Source of the DNA: Bordetella genomosp. 13
Lineage (GTDB): Bacteria; Pseudomonadota; Gammaproteobacteria; Burkholderiales; Burkholderiaceae_B
Direction of reading: 5' to 3'
DNA length: 64,000 nucleotides
Assembly (NCBI RefSeq): GCF_002119665.1
Contig: NZ_CP021111.1
Coordinates: forward strand, 744,001 to 808,000
The translations under genes were made by a program, and so were the position numbers. Below are positions 8,287 through 16,028 of the stretch, piece by piece. Position 1 is the stretch's first letter, and each line of letters starts with the position of its first letter. Under the pieces are notes generated by a model that was given only the letters and a program-made list of their open reading frames with translations, was not told the origin of the DNA and searched no databases.

Positions 8287-8826
8287 CTATACCCGGATAC
8301 CAGGGAAGCCGCCGCCGAACCCTCCGCCGGTTCCGCCGCCGCCCAACCCTCCGCCGCCCGAGCCGCCGCCGGTTCCGCCGCCGTTGTCGCCGCCGTCCGC
8401 CGTATCCGGGAACAACGGCCCGCCCTCGTTGGCCGCTTCCAGCCGCTGCTGCCAATGCAGCGCGGTGTTGACGAAGCCCTCGAGCCAGTCTTCCAGTTCT
8501 TGTTCGATCAGGCCGTCCACGCCGCGGCGGTCGGCGAGGAATACCTGGCCGGTGTGGAAGTCGATGCTGAACGTGGCGCCGCGCGTGCCCTGCCAGAACA
8601 GATTGGCCGACAGCAGCAGGCCGTAGATCTCGGTGGCGCGGTCCAGGTCGACCACGGGCAGGCGCGTGAACAGCACGACCCGGTCGTCATCGGGCTCGTA
8701 CTGGAAATGTACGTCGAGCTCGTCGATGGTCAGTGCGATGTAGCCGCTGTCGTCGGTGTGCATGTCCGGCGCGCCCAGGCGCGCGCCCAGCTGCTGCACC
8801 AGAGCCTGGAAGTGAGAAAGGGACAT
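8287..8826 (-). CDS. CesT-family type III secretion chaperone with a glycine-rich tail
   Basis: A 179-residue acidic protein. Residues 1-135 have the alternating helix/strand pattern of class I secretion chaperones (an amphipathic first helix MSLSHFQALVQQLGARLG, then strands around YIALTIDELDVHFQY and RVVLFTRLPVV, ending in a helix EQELEDWLEGFVNTALHW). Such chaperones dimerise and bind the N-terminal region of one effector in the cytoplasm. Residues 144-177 are an unusual low-complexity tail of GGGx repeats absent from typical members. The gene starts 41 bp downstream of the SopB-like effector on the same strand and probably shares its promoter, so that effector is the expected client. The family call is by fold pattern and context. 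Confidence 0.75.
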   Translation of the reverse strand: MSLSHFQALVQQLGARLGAPDMHTDDSGYIALTIDELDVHFQYEPDDDRVVLFTRLPVVDLDRATEIYGLLLSANLFWQGTRGATFSIDFHTGQVFLADRRGVDGLIEQELEDWLEGFVNTALHWQQRLEAANEGGPLFPDTADGGDNGGGTGGGSGGGGLGGGGTGGGFGGGFPGIRV

Positions 8827-8867
8827 CGATTGCTCCTGTTGCGTATGGGGGCGTCGGCGTGGAGGCG

Positions 8868-11717
8868 TCAGGCCTTGGCGAACGTGCCGAGCCCGGACAT
8901 GTTCTGCCGGACCCGCTCGTCGGTATAGCGATCCTTGAGGTGGCCGGCTTCCTTGCTGCCGCCCAACCCGGTGTTCCAGCGTTGGTTCTCGATCTGGCCC
9001 GAGCCGGCGCTGACCGTGTAGTACAGCTGCTGGTCGTCGCCCATCAGCGTGGCGTCCGGGTCCATGTCGCCGCCCATGTCCTGCATGATCAGCTTGGACT
9101 TCAGTTCGACGTCGGTGACGCCGCCGCGGTCCTTGTCGCTCTTGCAGCCCTTGGACATGGTAGCCGCCATGTCGCCGCCGCCCAGGCCGTGGGAGTCCAG
9201 CGTGGACAGGCTCTGCTCGGCCAGGGTCTGCAGGGCCAGGATCTCGCGGCCCATCTTGGCCGTGTCCCCCTTGCCCGTCGCGAAGGCTTCGGTGGTGAAC
9301 ATGGTCTTCACCAGGTCGGTCTGCACCTGGAGCTTGTGCAGCTGGCCTTCCAGCTCGCGGATGACGGCCTGGTCGGGCTGCGCCTTGGCGCGCTCGCTGC
9401 GCAGTCCCTTTTCCATTTCGTCGTACACCTGGCCGATGAATCCGCCGGGCCGGGTGCCCACCGATCCGTCGCGGCCCGAGCCCAGGTCGCCCACCAGCTT
9501 GATCATGTTCCCGGTGTTGTGCGCGTGCACGTTGTGCCACACGCCGCCCAGCAGCGCGGTGGTGCGCGGCGAGGTCGAGATCGAGTTGATGCCGAACGAG
9601 AAAGTGATGGTGTCGACGTTCGCGTTGACGTTGCGCACTTGGCCGCTGTTGGCGTCGTACATGCGCATCGAGACGTTGTCGCCCGAATTGGCCTGGAAGG
9701 CCTGGAACTGGGCCTCGGTGAAGTCCTTCTCGGCGAACTCGGGCTTGATCGCGTTCGCCAGCGAGGTGCTGCGCAGCGTATCGGGCGAGATCAGGTTGAC
9801 GCTGACGTGCGTCATGCGCATGGGCTGGCCGGCGTTCAGGCGGGCTTCGATGCGAGGGTTGCTGGACGCGGCCAGTTCGAGCACTTCCTTGGCGCCGGCC
9901 TCGTTGGCTCTCTGCCGCGCGTCCTTGTCCTCGATGGCCCACATGTCCAGCACGCCGTGGCCGACGACCGTGGCCAGCGACTTCCCGCCGCCGTCGAGCA
10001 GCTCGCTGACCTTGAGGTTGCGCGCATGCTCGAGGTTGTCGGTCTCGCCGGCGGTGACGCCCTGCAGGCGCCCGCTGGCGTTGGTGTAGCGGTCGGTGAA
10101 GTCGGGGTTCCAGTGCTGCGCGGGCGTGATGCGGCTGGTGTACTCGTTGACGGCGCCGTCGCGCATGACCAGCATGGTGCGCGACACGGGCTGCCACAGC
10201 GTGGACTCGGACAGCGCCTGGCGCTGCGCCTCGCGCATGCTGCCATTGCCGGTCAGTTTCTTGATGTCCGCCTCCGAGACGCCGGCATTGCGCAGTTCGG
10301 TCTTCAGGGCGTCGATCACCGCCTTCTGGCCCTGCTTCACCGGGTGGTTGGCGTTCGGGTCGGCGAACGAGAGCTTGCTTTTCTTGGCCGGCGCGTCGAT
10401 CGAGTTGTTGTTGTGCTCGGTGGCGACGTAGTCCTGCTGCTTCTGGCCGATGACGTTGTTCCAGGCCTGCTGCAGCGCCACCGTGCCGGGCGCGCCGTTG
10501 GCCAGCCGGATGCTGCCGTCCTGTACTCCTTGCGCCACCTTGTCGACGATGTGCTGGCCCGCCTGCGCCCAGATCAGGTTGTTGTGCGCCACCGCCCGTT
10601 CGGACAGCGGGTCGTTGGTGCGAACCTCCTGCAGGTAGGCCTGCTTGCTGGCCACCAGTTCCTGCTGGCGCGGCAGGTCTTTGGCCAGGGCGTTCAGCAG
10701 GCCCAGCTGGTTGTCCAGGTCTTTCAGCTGGGTCTCGTACGAGCCCACCGCCGTGCGGGCTTCGTCGACCAGCTGCCGCGACATGCCGGCGTCGACGCGC
10801 GCGCGCAGCATCACGCTGGCGCTTTCCAGGCCGTTGGCCACCTCGTCGCGCTTCTGCTGCAGCGTGCCCAGGTCGCTGATCACGTCGGCATGCAGGTCGC
10901 CCAGTGTGCGGTGGTGTGCGGTCAGTTCGGCATCGAGCTGCCGCATCGAGGCCTGGTCCCAGGCCGACTTGCCCAGAAGCGGCGTGGTCTCCTGCAACGC
11001 GTCCAGGCCGCCGCGGATGACGCTGTCGCGCGGCACGGACTGCAGCATGTGGTCTTCGACGTGGTCGACCAGGGTCAGGGCATGCATGCGGTCGGGCGTG
11101 TTGCGGGCGGTGGCCAGTTCGGAGAGACCCGGGAAGCGGCTTTCGCACGCCGCCTTTTCGTTGTCGCGGACCTGTGTGCGCGCCTGCTGAACGATGCCCT
11201 GCAACGTCTGGTCGCTCATGTTCTGCTGGGCGAACTGCGGATGGGCCCGCACGGCCGAGATGATGGCCGCTCGCTCGTCGCGGCGCGTGGGATCGTTGGC
11301 GGACGGCAGGTAAGCCTGCAGCGCGCCTTCGTTGTGCTTCACGGCCGCGGTGCGGAATTGCTGGGCGTGGTCCAGCACCTTGTTGATGATGCGTGAAGTC
11401 AGCGGCCGGTCGTTGGTCAGCCAGTCATCCGACAGCCCGGCGGCCCGCAGTGCGCGCATGGCGGCGTCGCCGCCCTCGGCCTTGGCCAGGGCGTTCAGGA
11501 AGGCGGTCTTCACCGGCACGCGCGCATCGATCAGCGCCTGGCGGTCGATGGTGCCGCCGGTCTTCTCGGTGGTCCACTTCTGCAGGCGGCCAGCCAGGCG
11601 GGATTCGCCGTGGACCGCCTTCTCGTCGCCCTGGGCATTGCGCTGGATCGCGATCTCGCGGTCAATGCCGCCGGCTCCGGTGCCCAGTGAGCGGAAATTG
11701 TGCAGTTCGAGTGACAT
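8868..11717 (-). CDS. Putative type III effector, SopB/IpgD-like inositol phosphate phosphatase
   Basis: A 949-residue protein. The C-terminal third matches the order of motifs in Salmonella SopB and Shigella IpgD: FGINS (about residue 705), TRPGGFIGQVYDEM, the Cx5R catalytic loop CKSDKDRGG with C858 and R864, then ENQRWNTGLGGSK. In that family the cysteine attacks phosphoinositides or inositol phosphates in the host cell. SopB has CKSGKDRTG, so D861 and G865 are departures. Residues 1-390 or so are extra compared with SopB (561 residues), and a long coiled coil lies near 270-390. There is no signal peptide. The ATG at 11717 has an AGGAGA site; the open frame continues upstream into lysR without homology. 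A GGAAC-N15-GTTAC promoter lies 49 bp upstream, and a chaperone gene follows. Confidence 0.8.
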   Translation of the reverse strand: MSLELHNFRSLGTGAGGIDREIAIQRNAQGDEKAVHGESRLAGRLQKWTTEKTGGTIDRQALIDARVPVKTAFLNALAKAEGGDAAMRALRAAGLSDDWLTNDRPLTSRIINKVLDHAQQFRTAAVKHNEGALQAYLPSANDPTRRDERAAIISAVRAHPQFAQQNMSDQTLQGIVQQARTQVRDNEKAACESRFPGLSELATARNTPDRMHALTLVDHVEDHMLQSVPRDSVIRGGLDALQETTPLLGKSAWDQASMRQLDAELTAHHRTLGDLHADVISDLGTLQQKRDEVANGLESASVMLRARVDAGMSRQLVDEARTAVGSYETQLKDLDNQLGLLNALAKDLPRQQELVASKQAYLQEVRTNDPLSERAVAHNNLIWAQAGQHIVDKVAQGVQDGSIRLANGAPGTVALQQAWNNVIGQKQQDYVATEHNNNSIDAPAKKSKLSFADPNANHPVKQGQKAVIDALKTELRNAGVSEADIKKLTGNGSMREAQRQALSESTLWQPVSRTMLVMRDGAVNEYTSRITPAQHWNPDFTDRYTNASGRLQGVTAGETDNLEHARNLKVSELLDGGGKSLATVVGHGVLDMWAIEDKDARQRANEAGAKEVLELAASSNPRIEARLNAGQPMRMTHVSVNLISPDTLRSTSLANAIKPEFAEKDFTEAQFQAFQANSGDNVSMRMYDANSGQVRNVNANVDTITFSFGINSISTSPRTTALLGGVWHNVHAHNTGNMIKLVGDLGSGRDGSVGTRPGGFIGQVYDEMEKGLRSERAKAQPDQAVIRELEGQLHKLQVQTDLVKTMFTTEAFATGKGDTAKMGREILALQTLAEQSLSTLDSHGLGGGDMAATMSKGCKSDKDRGGVTDVELKSKLIMQDMGGDMDPDATLMGDDQQLYYTVSAGSGQIENQRWNTGLGGSKEAGHLKDRYTDERVRQNMSGLGTFAKA

Positions 11718-11765
11718 GGCCTGGATCTCCTGGGAGCGCTTTCCGGCGCCCGTACCAGGGCATGA

Positions 11766-11790
11766 GTAACGGCCGCGGCGCGTTGGTTCC
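11766..11790 (-). promoter_or_regulatory. BtrS-type ECF promoter of the SopB-like effector gene
   Basis: On the minus strand GGAAC (11790-11786) is followed by 15 bp and GTTAC (11770-11766), the same -35/-10 pair and spacing found upstream of bopN, both Bsp22-type genes and the btrA candidate. The effector ATG is 49 bp downstream. This puts the effector and chaperone under the T3SS sigma factor although the main locus is 21 kb away. Confidence 0.8.
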
Positions 11791-11823
11791 ATCGACGGCC
11801 GGGAATTTGGGTGGGGGTAGAAA

Positions 11824-12729
11824 TCAGCGGCCGCCGAAGTATTCGGCGTAGATTTCGCGCGCCCAGTCGATGAACACGCGCACGCGGGGCGACAACTGCT
11901 CGTGCGAGGCGTACAGCACGGATACCGGCAGGGTGGGGCAGCGCCAGTCGGCCAGTACCCGCACCAGCCTGCCGGACTGCAGGTGCTCGCGCAGGCCGAA
12001 CTCGGGCGCCTGGATGAGCCCGCAACCGGCCAGCGCCGCGGCGAGATAGCTCTCGGCATCGCTGACCGACATCCAGCCGCTGGCCTCGATCTCGCGAACC
12101 TCGCCGTCGACGACGACGGTGAACGGATAGCGGTACTCGTTGCCGCGCGTGAAGAAGCCGACTCCGCAGTGGTCTTCCAGTTCGTCCGGATGGTGAGGCA
12201 CGCCGTGCTTCTGCAGGTATTCCGGACTGGCGCAGATGACTTCGGGCATGTCGGCCAGGCGACGGACGACCAGCGACGAGTCGCGCGGCGTGCCGGCGCG
12301 CACCACGCAGTCTATGCCTTCCCTCACGAGGTCGACCAGGCGGTCGCCGCTGCTGATCACCAGGTCGATCTGCGGATAGCGATCATGAAATTCGGAGATA
12401 CGGGGCAGGATGATGCGCGTGGCGTGCTTGCCGTGCACGTCCAGGCGCAGCGTGCCGTGCGGGTTGACGACGTGGTTGCTGAGGCAGGTTTCGGCCCCTT
12501 CGAGCTCCGCCAGCACGCGCTTGCTGCGCTCGTAGAACGTCCGCCCGTCCAGGGTAGGCGTGACCTGCCGGGTGGTGCGGTCCAGCAGCCGCGTGCCCAG
12601 CCTGCGCTCGAGCGCCTTCACCGCATGCGAGGCCGTTGCGCGAGGAATGTCCAGTTCGTGCGCCGCCTGCGTGAAGCTGCCCAGCTCCACGATGCGGTTG
12701 AAGAGTTGCAGTTCGTCGAAGCGGTCCAT
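11824..12729 (-). CDS. LysR-family transcriptional regulator
   Basis: A 301-residue LysR regulator. The N-terminal winged helix-turn-helix (residues about 1-65) contains SFTQAAHELDIPRATASHAV and the linker LERRLGTRLLDRTTRQV. The rest is a periplasmic-binding-protein-like inducer domain of the DmlR/CrgA group. It is divergent from the cytochrome c/molybdenum hydroxylase operon starting at 12875, with 145 bp between the starts and an inverted repeat at 12750-12774, so it is the likely regulator of that operon. The inducer is unknown. Its promoter region faces away from the effector gene, and I see no evidence that it controls the effector. Confidence 0.88.
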   Translation of the reverse strand: MDRFDELQLFNRIVELGSFTQAAHELDIPRATASHAVKALERRLGTRLLDRTTRQVTPTLDGRTFYERSKRVLAELEGAETCLSNHVVNPHGTLRLDVHGKHATRIILPRISEFHDRYPQIDLVISSGDRLVDLVREGIDCVVRAGTPRDSSLVVRRLADMPEVICASPEYLQKHGVPHHPDELEDHCGVGFFTRGNEYRYPFTVVVDGEVREIEASGWMSVSDAESYLAAALAGCGLIQAPEFGLREHLQSGRLVRVLADWRCPTLPVSVLYASHEQLSPRVRVFIDWAREIYAEYFGGR

Positions 12730-12749
12730 GGCTGGCCCATTGTTGTGCG

Positions 12750-12774
12750 CCGCTGGATTGTGATTCCAATGCGG
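12750..12774. promoter_or_regulatory. Inverted repeat, candidate LysR operator
   Basis: CCGC and GCGG arms enclose an imperfect palindrome centred on ATTG-N6-CAAT, placed 21 bp from the LysR start and about 100 bp before the cytochrome gene start. LysR operators usually contain a T-N11-A palindrome such as this in the divergent promoter. Inferred from position and symmetry. Confidence 0.4.
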
Positions 12775-12874
12775 CGGCGTTTGTCTGGCATCGGCCCGGT
12801 GAGACTATAGCGGCACCACCGAGTTCCATGACGAAGGCCGCGCGGGGCGCGCCGGGACACAAGACAGAGGACCG

Positions 12875-13297
12875 ATGATGGCATTGAACCGCTATACCTT
12901 CCACCGAGGCCGGTCGCGGCCTCTGCGCGTCCGGACGGCGCTGCGCATGCTGGCGATGGCGCTGCCGGCCATTGCCGCCTGTACTCCCGTGTCGGGGCAA
13001 GACCTTGCGGCGGGCCAGCGGCTGTTCCAGCAGCGCTGCGCCAGCTGCCATTCGGTGCAGCCCGGCCAGAATCGCCTCGGGCCGCACCTGGCCGGCATCG
13101 TGGGTCGTCCCGTGGCGTCGGTGCCGGACGCCCGCTACTCCGCCGCATTGCGTGCCGCGAACACCGACTGGGACGAGGCCTTGCTGGATCGCTACCTGGC
13201 TCGGCCTGCCCAGGCGTTTCCCGGCACGACGATGGGCGTCGGCGTGCCCGATGCCGCGCAGCGCGCTGCGATCCTGGACTATCTGAAGTCTCTCTAG
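12875..13297 (+). CDS. Class I c-type cytochrome
   Basis: A 140-residue exported cytochrome. After a basic N-terminus and hydrophobic segment (about residues 21-36), the haem-attachment motif CASCH lies at C55-C58-H59, and M120 in GTTMGVGV is the likely sixth ligand. The segment ends IAAC, so C36 could be a lipoprotein cysteine. It probably takes electrons from the periplasmic molybdenum hydroxylase encoded by the next two genes and passes them to the respiratory chain. This is a common arrangement for three-subunit aldehyde or N-heterocycle oxidoreductases. The gap to the iron-sulfur subunit gene is 21 bp. Confidence 0.85.
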   Translation: MMALNRYTFHRGRSRPLRVRTALRMLAMALPAIAACTPVSGQDLAAGQRLFQQRCASCHSVQPGQNRLGPHLAGIVGRPVASVPDARYSAALRAANTDWDEALLDRYLARPAQAFPGTTMGVGVPDAAQRAAILDYLKSL

Positions 13298-13318
13298 CCC
13301 GACACGGAGCAACACGCG

Positions 13319-13771
13319 ATGACGACATTCACGTTGAACGGCAAGGCGGTCGAAGTCGATGCCGATCCGCAGACCCCGCTGCTGTGGCTGCTGCGGGACC
13401 ACCTGGGCCTGACGGGTACCAAGTACGGCTGTGGCGCGGGCGCTTGCGGCGCCTGCACGGTCCATCTGAACGGAGACGCCGTCTTCGCGTGCCAGATGCC
13501 GCTGGAGGCCGTTGCCGGCCAGGAAGTCACTACGATCGAAGGTTTGTCCGCCAATGGCGATCATCCGCTGCAGCGGGCCTGGATTGCCGAACAGGTGCCA
13601 CAGTGCGGCTACTGCCAGTCGGGGCAGATCATGCGTGCGGCGGCGCTGTTGCGCCAGCAGCCGAATCCCAGCCGCGACGAGATCGTCGACGGCATGGCGC
13701 CCAATCTGTGCCGGTGCGGGACCTATCAGCGCATCGTGCGCGCGATCCAGCGCGTCGCCAAGGAGGCCTGA
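13319..13771 (+). CDS. [2Fe-2S] subunit of a molybdenum hydroxylase (IorA/CoxS-like)
   Basis: A 150-residue electron-transfer subunit with two iron-sulfur domains. The plant-ferredoxin-like N-terminal site is [15 protein letters not shown] with a later cysteine in VFACQMP. The helical second site is [10 protein letters not shown] plus CRCGTYQRI. Together these are diagnostic of the xanthine oxidase family small subunit. It relays electrons from the molybdenum centre in the product of the next gene to the cytochrome c encoded just before. It has no signal peptide; like IorA it would be co-exported with the Tat-targeted large subunit. It ends 2 nt before the large-subunit start. Confidence 0.92.
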   Translation: MTTFTLNGKAVEVDADPQTPLLWLLRDHLGLTGTKYGCGAGACGACTVHLNGDAVFACQMPLEAVAGQEVTTIEGLSANGDHPLQRAWIAEQVPQCGYCQSGQIMRAAALLRQQPNPSRDEIVDGMAPNLCRCGTYQRIVRAIQRVAKEA

Positions 13772-13773
13772 CG

Positions 13774-15987
13774 ATGGAAATGCCCGTCAAGAGCGCCTCC
13801 CGGCGCAGTTTCATGCGATCCGCCACGCTGCTCGGGTTCGCGGTGATGGCCAATGGCGTCGTGGACGTCCTGTATGGCTCCGCGGCCGGGCAGCCCGCAG
13901 AGGCCGTGCCCATCAACGCATGGGTAGCCGTGCTGCGCAGCGGACAGGTGGTGATCCGGTTCGGGTCGACCGAGATGGGGCAGGGCGTGATGACGTCGCT
14001 GCCCATGATCCTGGCCGAGGAACTGGACGCCGACTGGTCCTCGGTGCAGGTGTTGCAGGTGGACCAGGGACCGCTCAAGGTCTATGGCAATCCGAATACC
14101 GGCGGCATTCTGTTCACCGCGGGATCGTCGTCGGTCGAAGGCTACTTCGACGTGATGCGCCGCGCCGGCGCGAGCGCGCGCAGGGTACTGCTGCATACGG
14201 CCGCGGCGGCGTGGTCGGTGCCCGTCGCCGAGCTGGATACCGATGCGGGATGGGTCATGCACGCGCGCAGCGGGCGCCACATGTCGTACGCGCAGGTGGT
14301 GGCGTCGAACAGTCTGGTCACCGACGTGCCGCCGGTCGGCGACGCCGATCTCAAGCCGCGCTCACGCTACCGCCTGATCGGCTCCGATCCCGGTCGCCGG
14401 GACATCCCCGACAAGACGCGCGGCGGCACGGTCTACTCGATCGACGTGCGCGTGCCCGGCATGGTGTATGCCGCCGCGCTGCTGGCGCCCGTGGAAGGCG
14501 AGACGCCGACCAGCATCGACGATGGCGCGACCCGGGCGATCCCAGGCGTGATCGACGTGGTGACGGTGCCCGGCGCGGTGGCCGTGGTGGCGACGCAATG
14601 GGAGATCGCGGTGGCGGCGCGGCAGCAGCTGCGGGTGGAGTGGTCCGCGACGTCGCGCTTTCGTCGCGCGGGCAGCGACGACACGCTGGCCTCGACCCGG
14701 CAGGCGGCCGACGATATGGCCCGCCCCGCGGTCGCATGGTCCAGCCGGGGCGATGCGGCCGGCGCCTTGGGGCGCGCAGGGGCACGCGTGGTGTCGGCCG
14801 AGTACGTCACCGACTACACCTATCACGCGCAGATGGAGCCGCTGGCCGCGGTGGCCTCGGTGGACGAGGATGGCATGGGCGCCGAGGTGTGGCTGGGCAC
14901 CCAGAGCCAGACCCTGTCCATTGCGGCCGCGGCGCAGGCGCTGGGCACCACGCCGGACCGCATCCGTTTCCATGCCATGCAGATGGGAGGCGGCTTCGGC
15001 CGACGCACCTTCTTCGCACGCGACATCCTGCGCGACGCGGTGCTCATCTCGCGCCAGGTGCGGCGGCCGGTGAAGCTGGTGTGGACGCGCGAGGACGACG
15101 TGCGCAATGGCTGGTTTCGTCCGTTGACCGTGCACAGGCTGGACGCCGTGCTCGATGACAGGCATGCGGTCGAGGCGCTGCGTCATCGGGTCGCGGCGCC
15201 GTCCATCCTGGCATACGCGGCGCCGCAGCGCTGGGAAACCGCCGCCGGCAAGGACCTGTTGGTCATGGAAGGCACGGAGAGCAGCGATTATGCGGTGCCG
15301 AACCTGCTTGCCGAACATGTCATGGTCGAGCGCCAGGCCCGCGTCTCGGCGTGGCGAGGCATAGGCTGGGGCTCGAACTGCTACGCGCGCGAGTGCTTCG
15401 TCGACGAGCTTGCCGCCGCGGCAGGCGAGGACCCGGCAGCCTTCAGGCGCCGCCTGCTGGCGGACAGCCCGCGCGGGCTGGCGGTGCTGGACGCGGTCGT
15501 GGCGATGTCCGGCTTCGGCAATCCGCCGGCGGGACGCGCCCACGGCCTGTCGTTCGCCGGGTACAAGACGACGCTGGGCGCCGGCGTGGCCGAGGTGTCG
15601 GTGGACCGCGGGTCCGGGCAGATCCGCGTGCATCGGTTCTGGGCCGCCGTGGATCCAGGCTTCGCCATTCATCCGGACGGCGTGGTGTCGCAGACCGAGG
15701 GGGGCATCATGTACGGCCTGTCGGGCCTGCTGAAGGAGCGCATCACCATTGTCGATGGCCAGGTGCAGCAGGGCAATTTCCACGACTACGAGCCGCTGCG
15801 CATCCACGAGAGCCCGGAGGTCGAGGTGCGCATCGTCGAATCCGGCGCGGCGCCCTCGGGCGCCGGCGAAATCGGCGTGCCCATGACGGGCGCTGCCGTC
15901 GCCAATGCCGTGCACGCGCTGACGGGCGCACGGCTGCGCCACATGCCTTTCACGCCCGACAGGGTCAAGGCCGCGCTGGGGGCATAG
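13774..15987 (+). CDS. Molybdopterin-binding large subunit of a molybdenum hydroxylase (IorB-like)
   Basis: A 737-residue subunit of the xanthine dehydrogenase family, of the IorB type that carries a Tat signal: SRRSFMRSATLLGF at residues 8-21, so the enzyme works in the periplasm. Molybdenum-pterin motifs include GSTEMGQGVMTSLPMI, MQMGGGFGRRTFFARD and, near the end, GAGEIGVPMTGAAVANAV, which holds the catalytic glutamate. Such enzymes hydroxylate aldehydes or nitrogen heterocycles using water and feed electrons via [2Fe-2S] to cytochrome c. The substrate is not known. The ATG at 13774 follows AAGGAGG; open frame further upstream overlaps the small subunit in another frame and is not coding. 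Confidence 0.9.
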   Translation: MEMPVKSASRRSFMRSATLLGFAVMANGVVDVLYGSAAGQPAEAVPINAWVAVLRSGQVVIRFGSTEMGQGVMTSLPMILAEELDADWSSVQVLQVDQGPLKVYGNPNTGGILFTAGSSSVEGYFDVMRRAGASARRVLLHTAAAAWSVPVAELDTDAGWVMHARSGRHMSYAQVVASNSLVTDVPPVGDADLKPRSRYRLIGSDPGRRDIPDKTRGGTVYSIDVRVPGMVYAAALLAPVEGETPTSIDDGATRAIPGVIDVVTVPGAVAVVATQWEIAVAARQQLRVEWSATSRFRRAGSDDTLASTRQAADDMARPAVAWSSRGDAAGALGRAGARVVSAEYVTDYTYHAQMEPLAAVASVDEDGMGAEVWLGTQSQTLSIAAAAQALGTTPDRIRFHAMQMGGGFGRRTFFARDILRDAVLISRQVRRPVKLVWTREDDVRNGWFRPLTVHRLDAVLDDRHAVEALRHRVAAPSILAYAAPQRWETAAGKDLLVMEGTESSDYAVPNLLAEHVMVERQARVSAWRGIGWGSNCYARECFVDELAAAAGEDPAAFRRRLLADSPRGLAVLDAVVAMSGFGNPPAGRAHGLSFAGYKTTLGAGVAEVSVDRGSGQIRVHRFWAAVDPGFAIHPDGVVSQTEGGIMYGLSGLLKERITIVDGQVQQGNFHDYEPLRIHESPEVEVRIVESGAAPSGAGEIGVPMTGAAVANAVHALTGARLRHMPFTPDRVKAALGA

Positions 15988-16028
15988 CACCGGTTCGCGC
16001 GCCATGTCGCGGCGCGCGGCCTCGTCGT

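Noticed and set aside
8733..11396. An 887-codon open frame on the strand opposite the effector
   Set aside because: High-GC coding DNA often leaves a long open frame on the other strand. This one lacks domains and has histidine/valine/glycine-rich composition typical of an antisense shadow; the minus strand encodes the motif-bearing protein.
8287..11790. The effector-chaperone pair as a recently acquired genomic island
   Set aside because: There is no integrase, IS, tRNA junction or direct repeat, and base composition looks like the neighbours; age of acquisition cannot be judged without comparison.
11718..12059. N-terminal extension of the effector frame into the LysR gene
   Set aside because: The 114 extra codons overlap a clear LysR reading frame, have low-quality composition (S/R/P/C-rich), and lie upstream of the promoter motif and ribosome site that fit ATG 11717.
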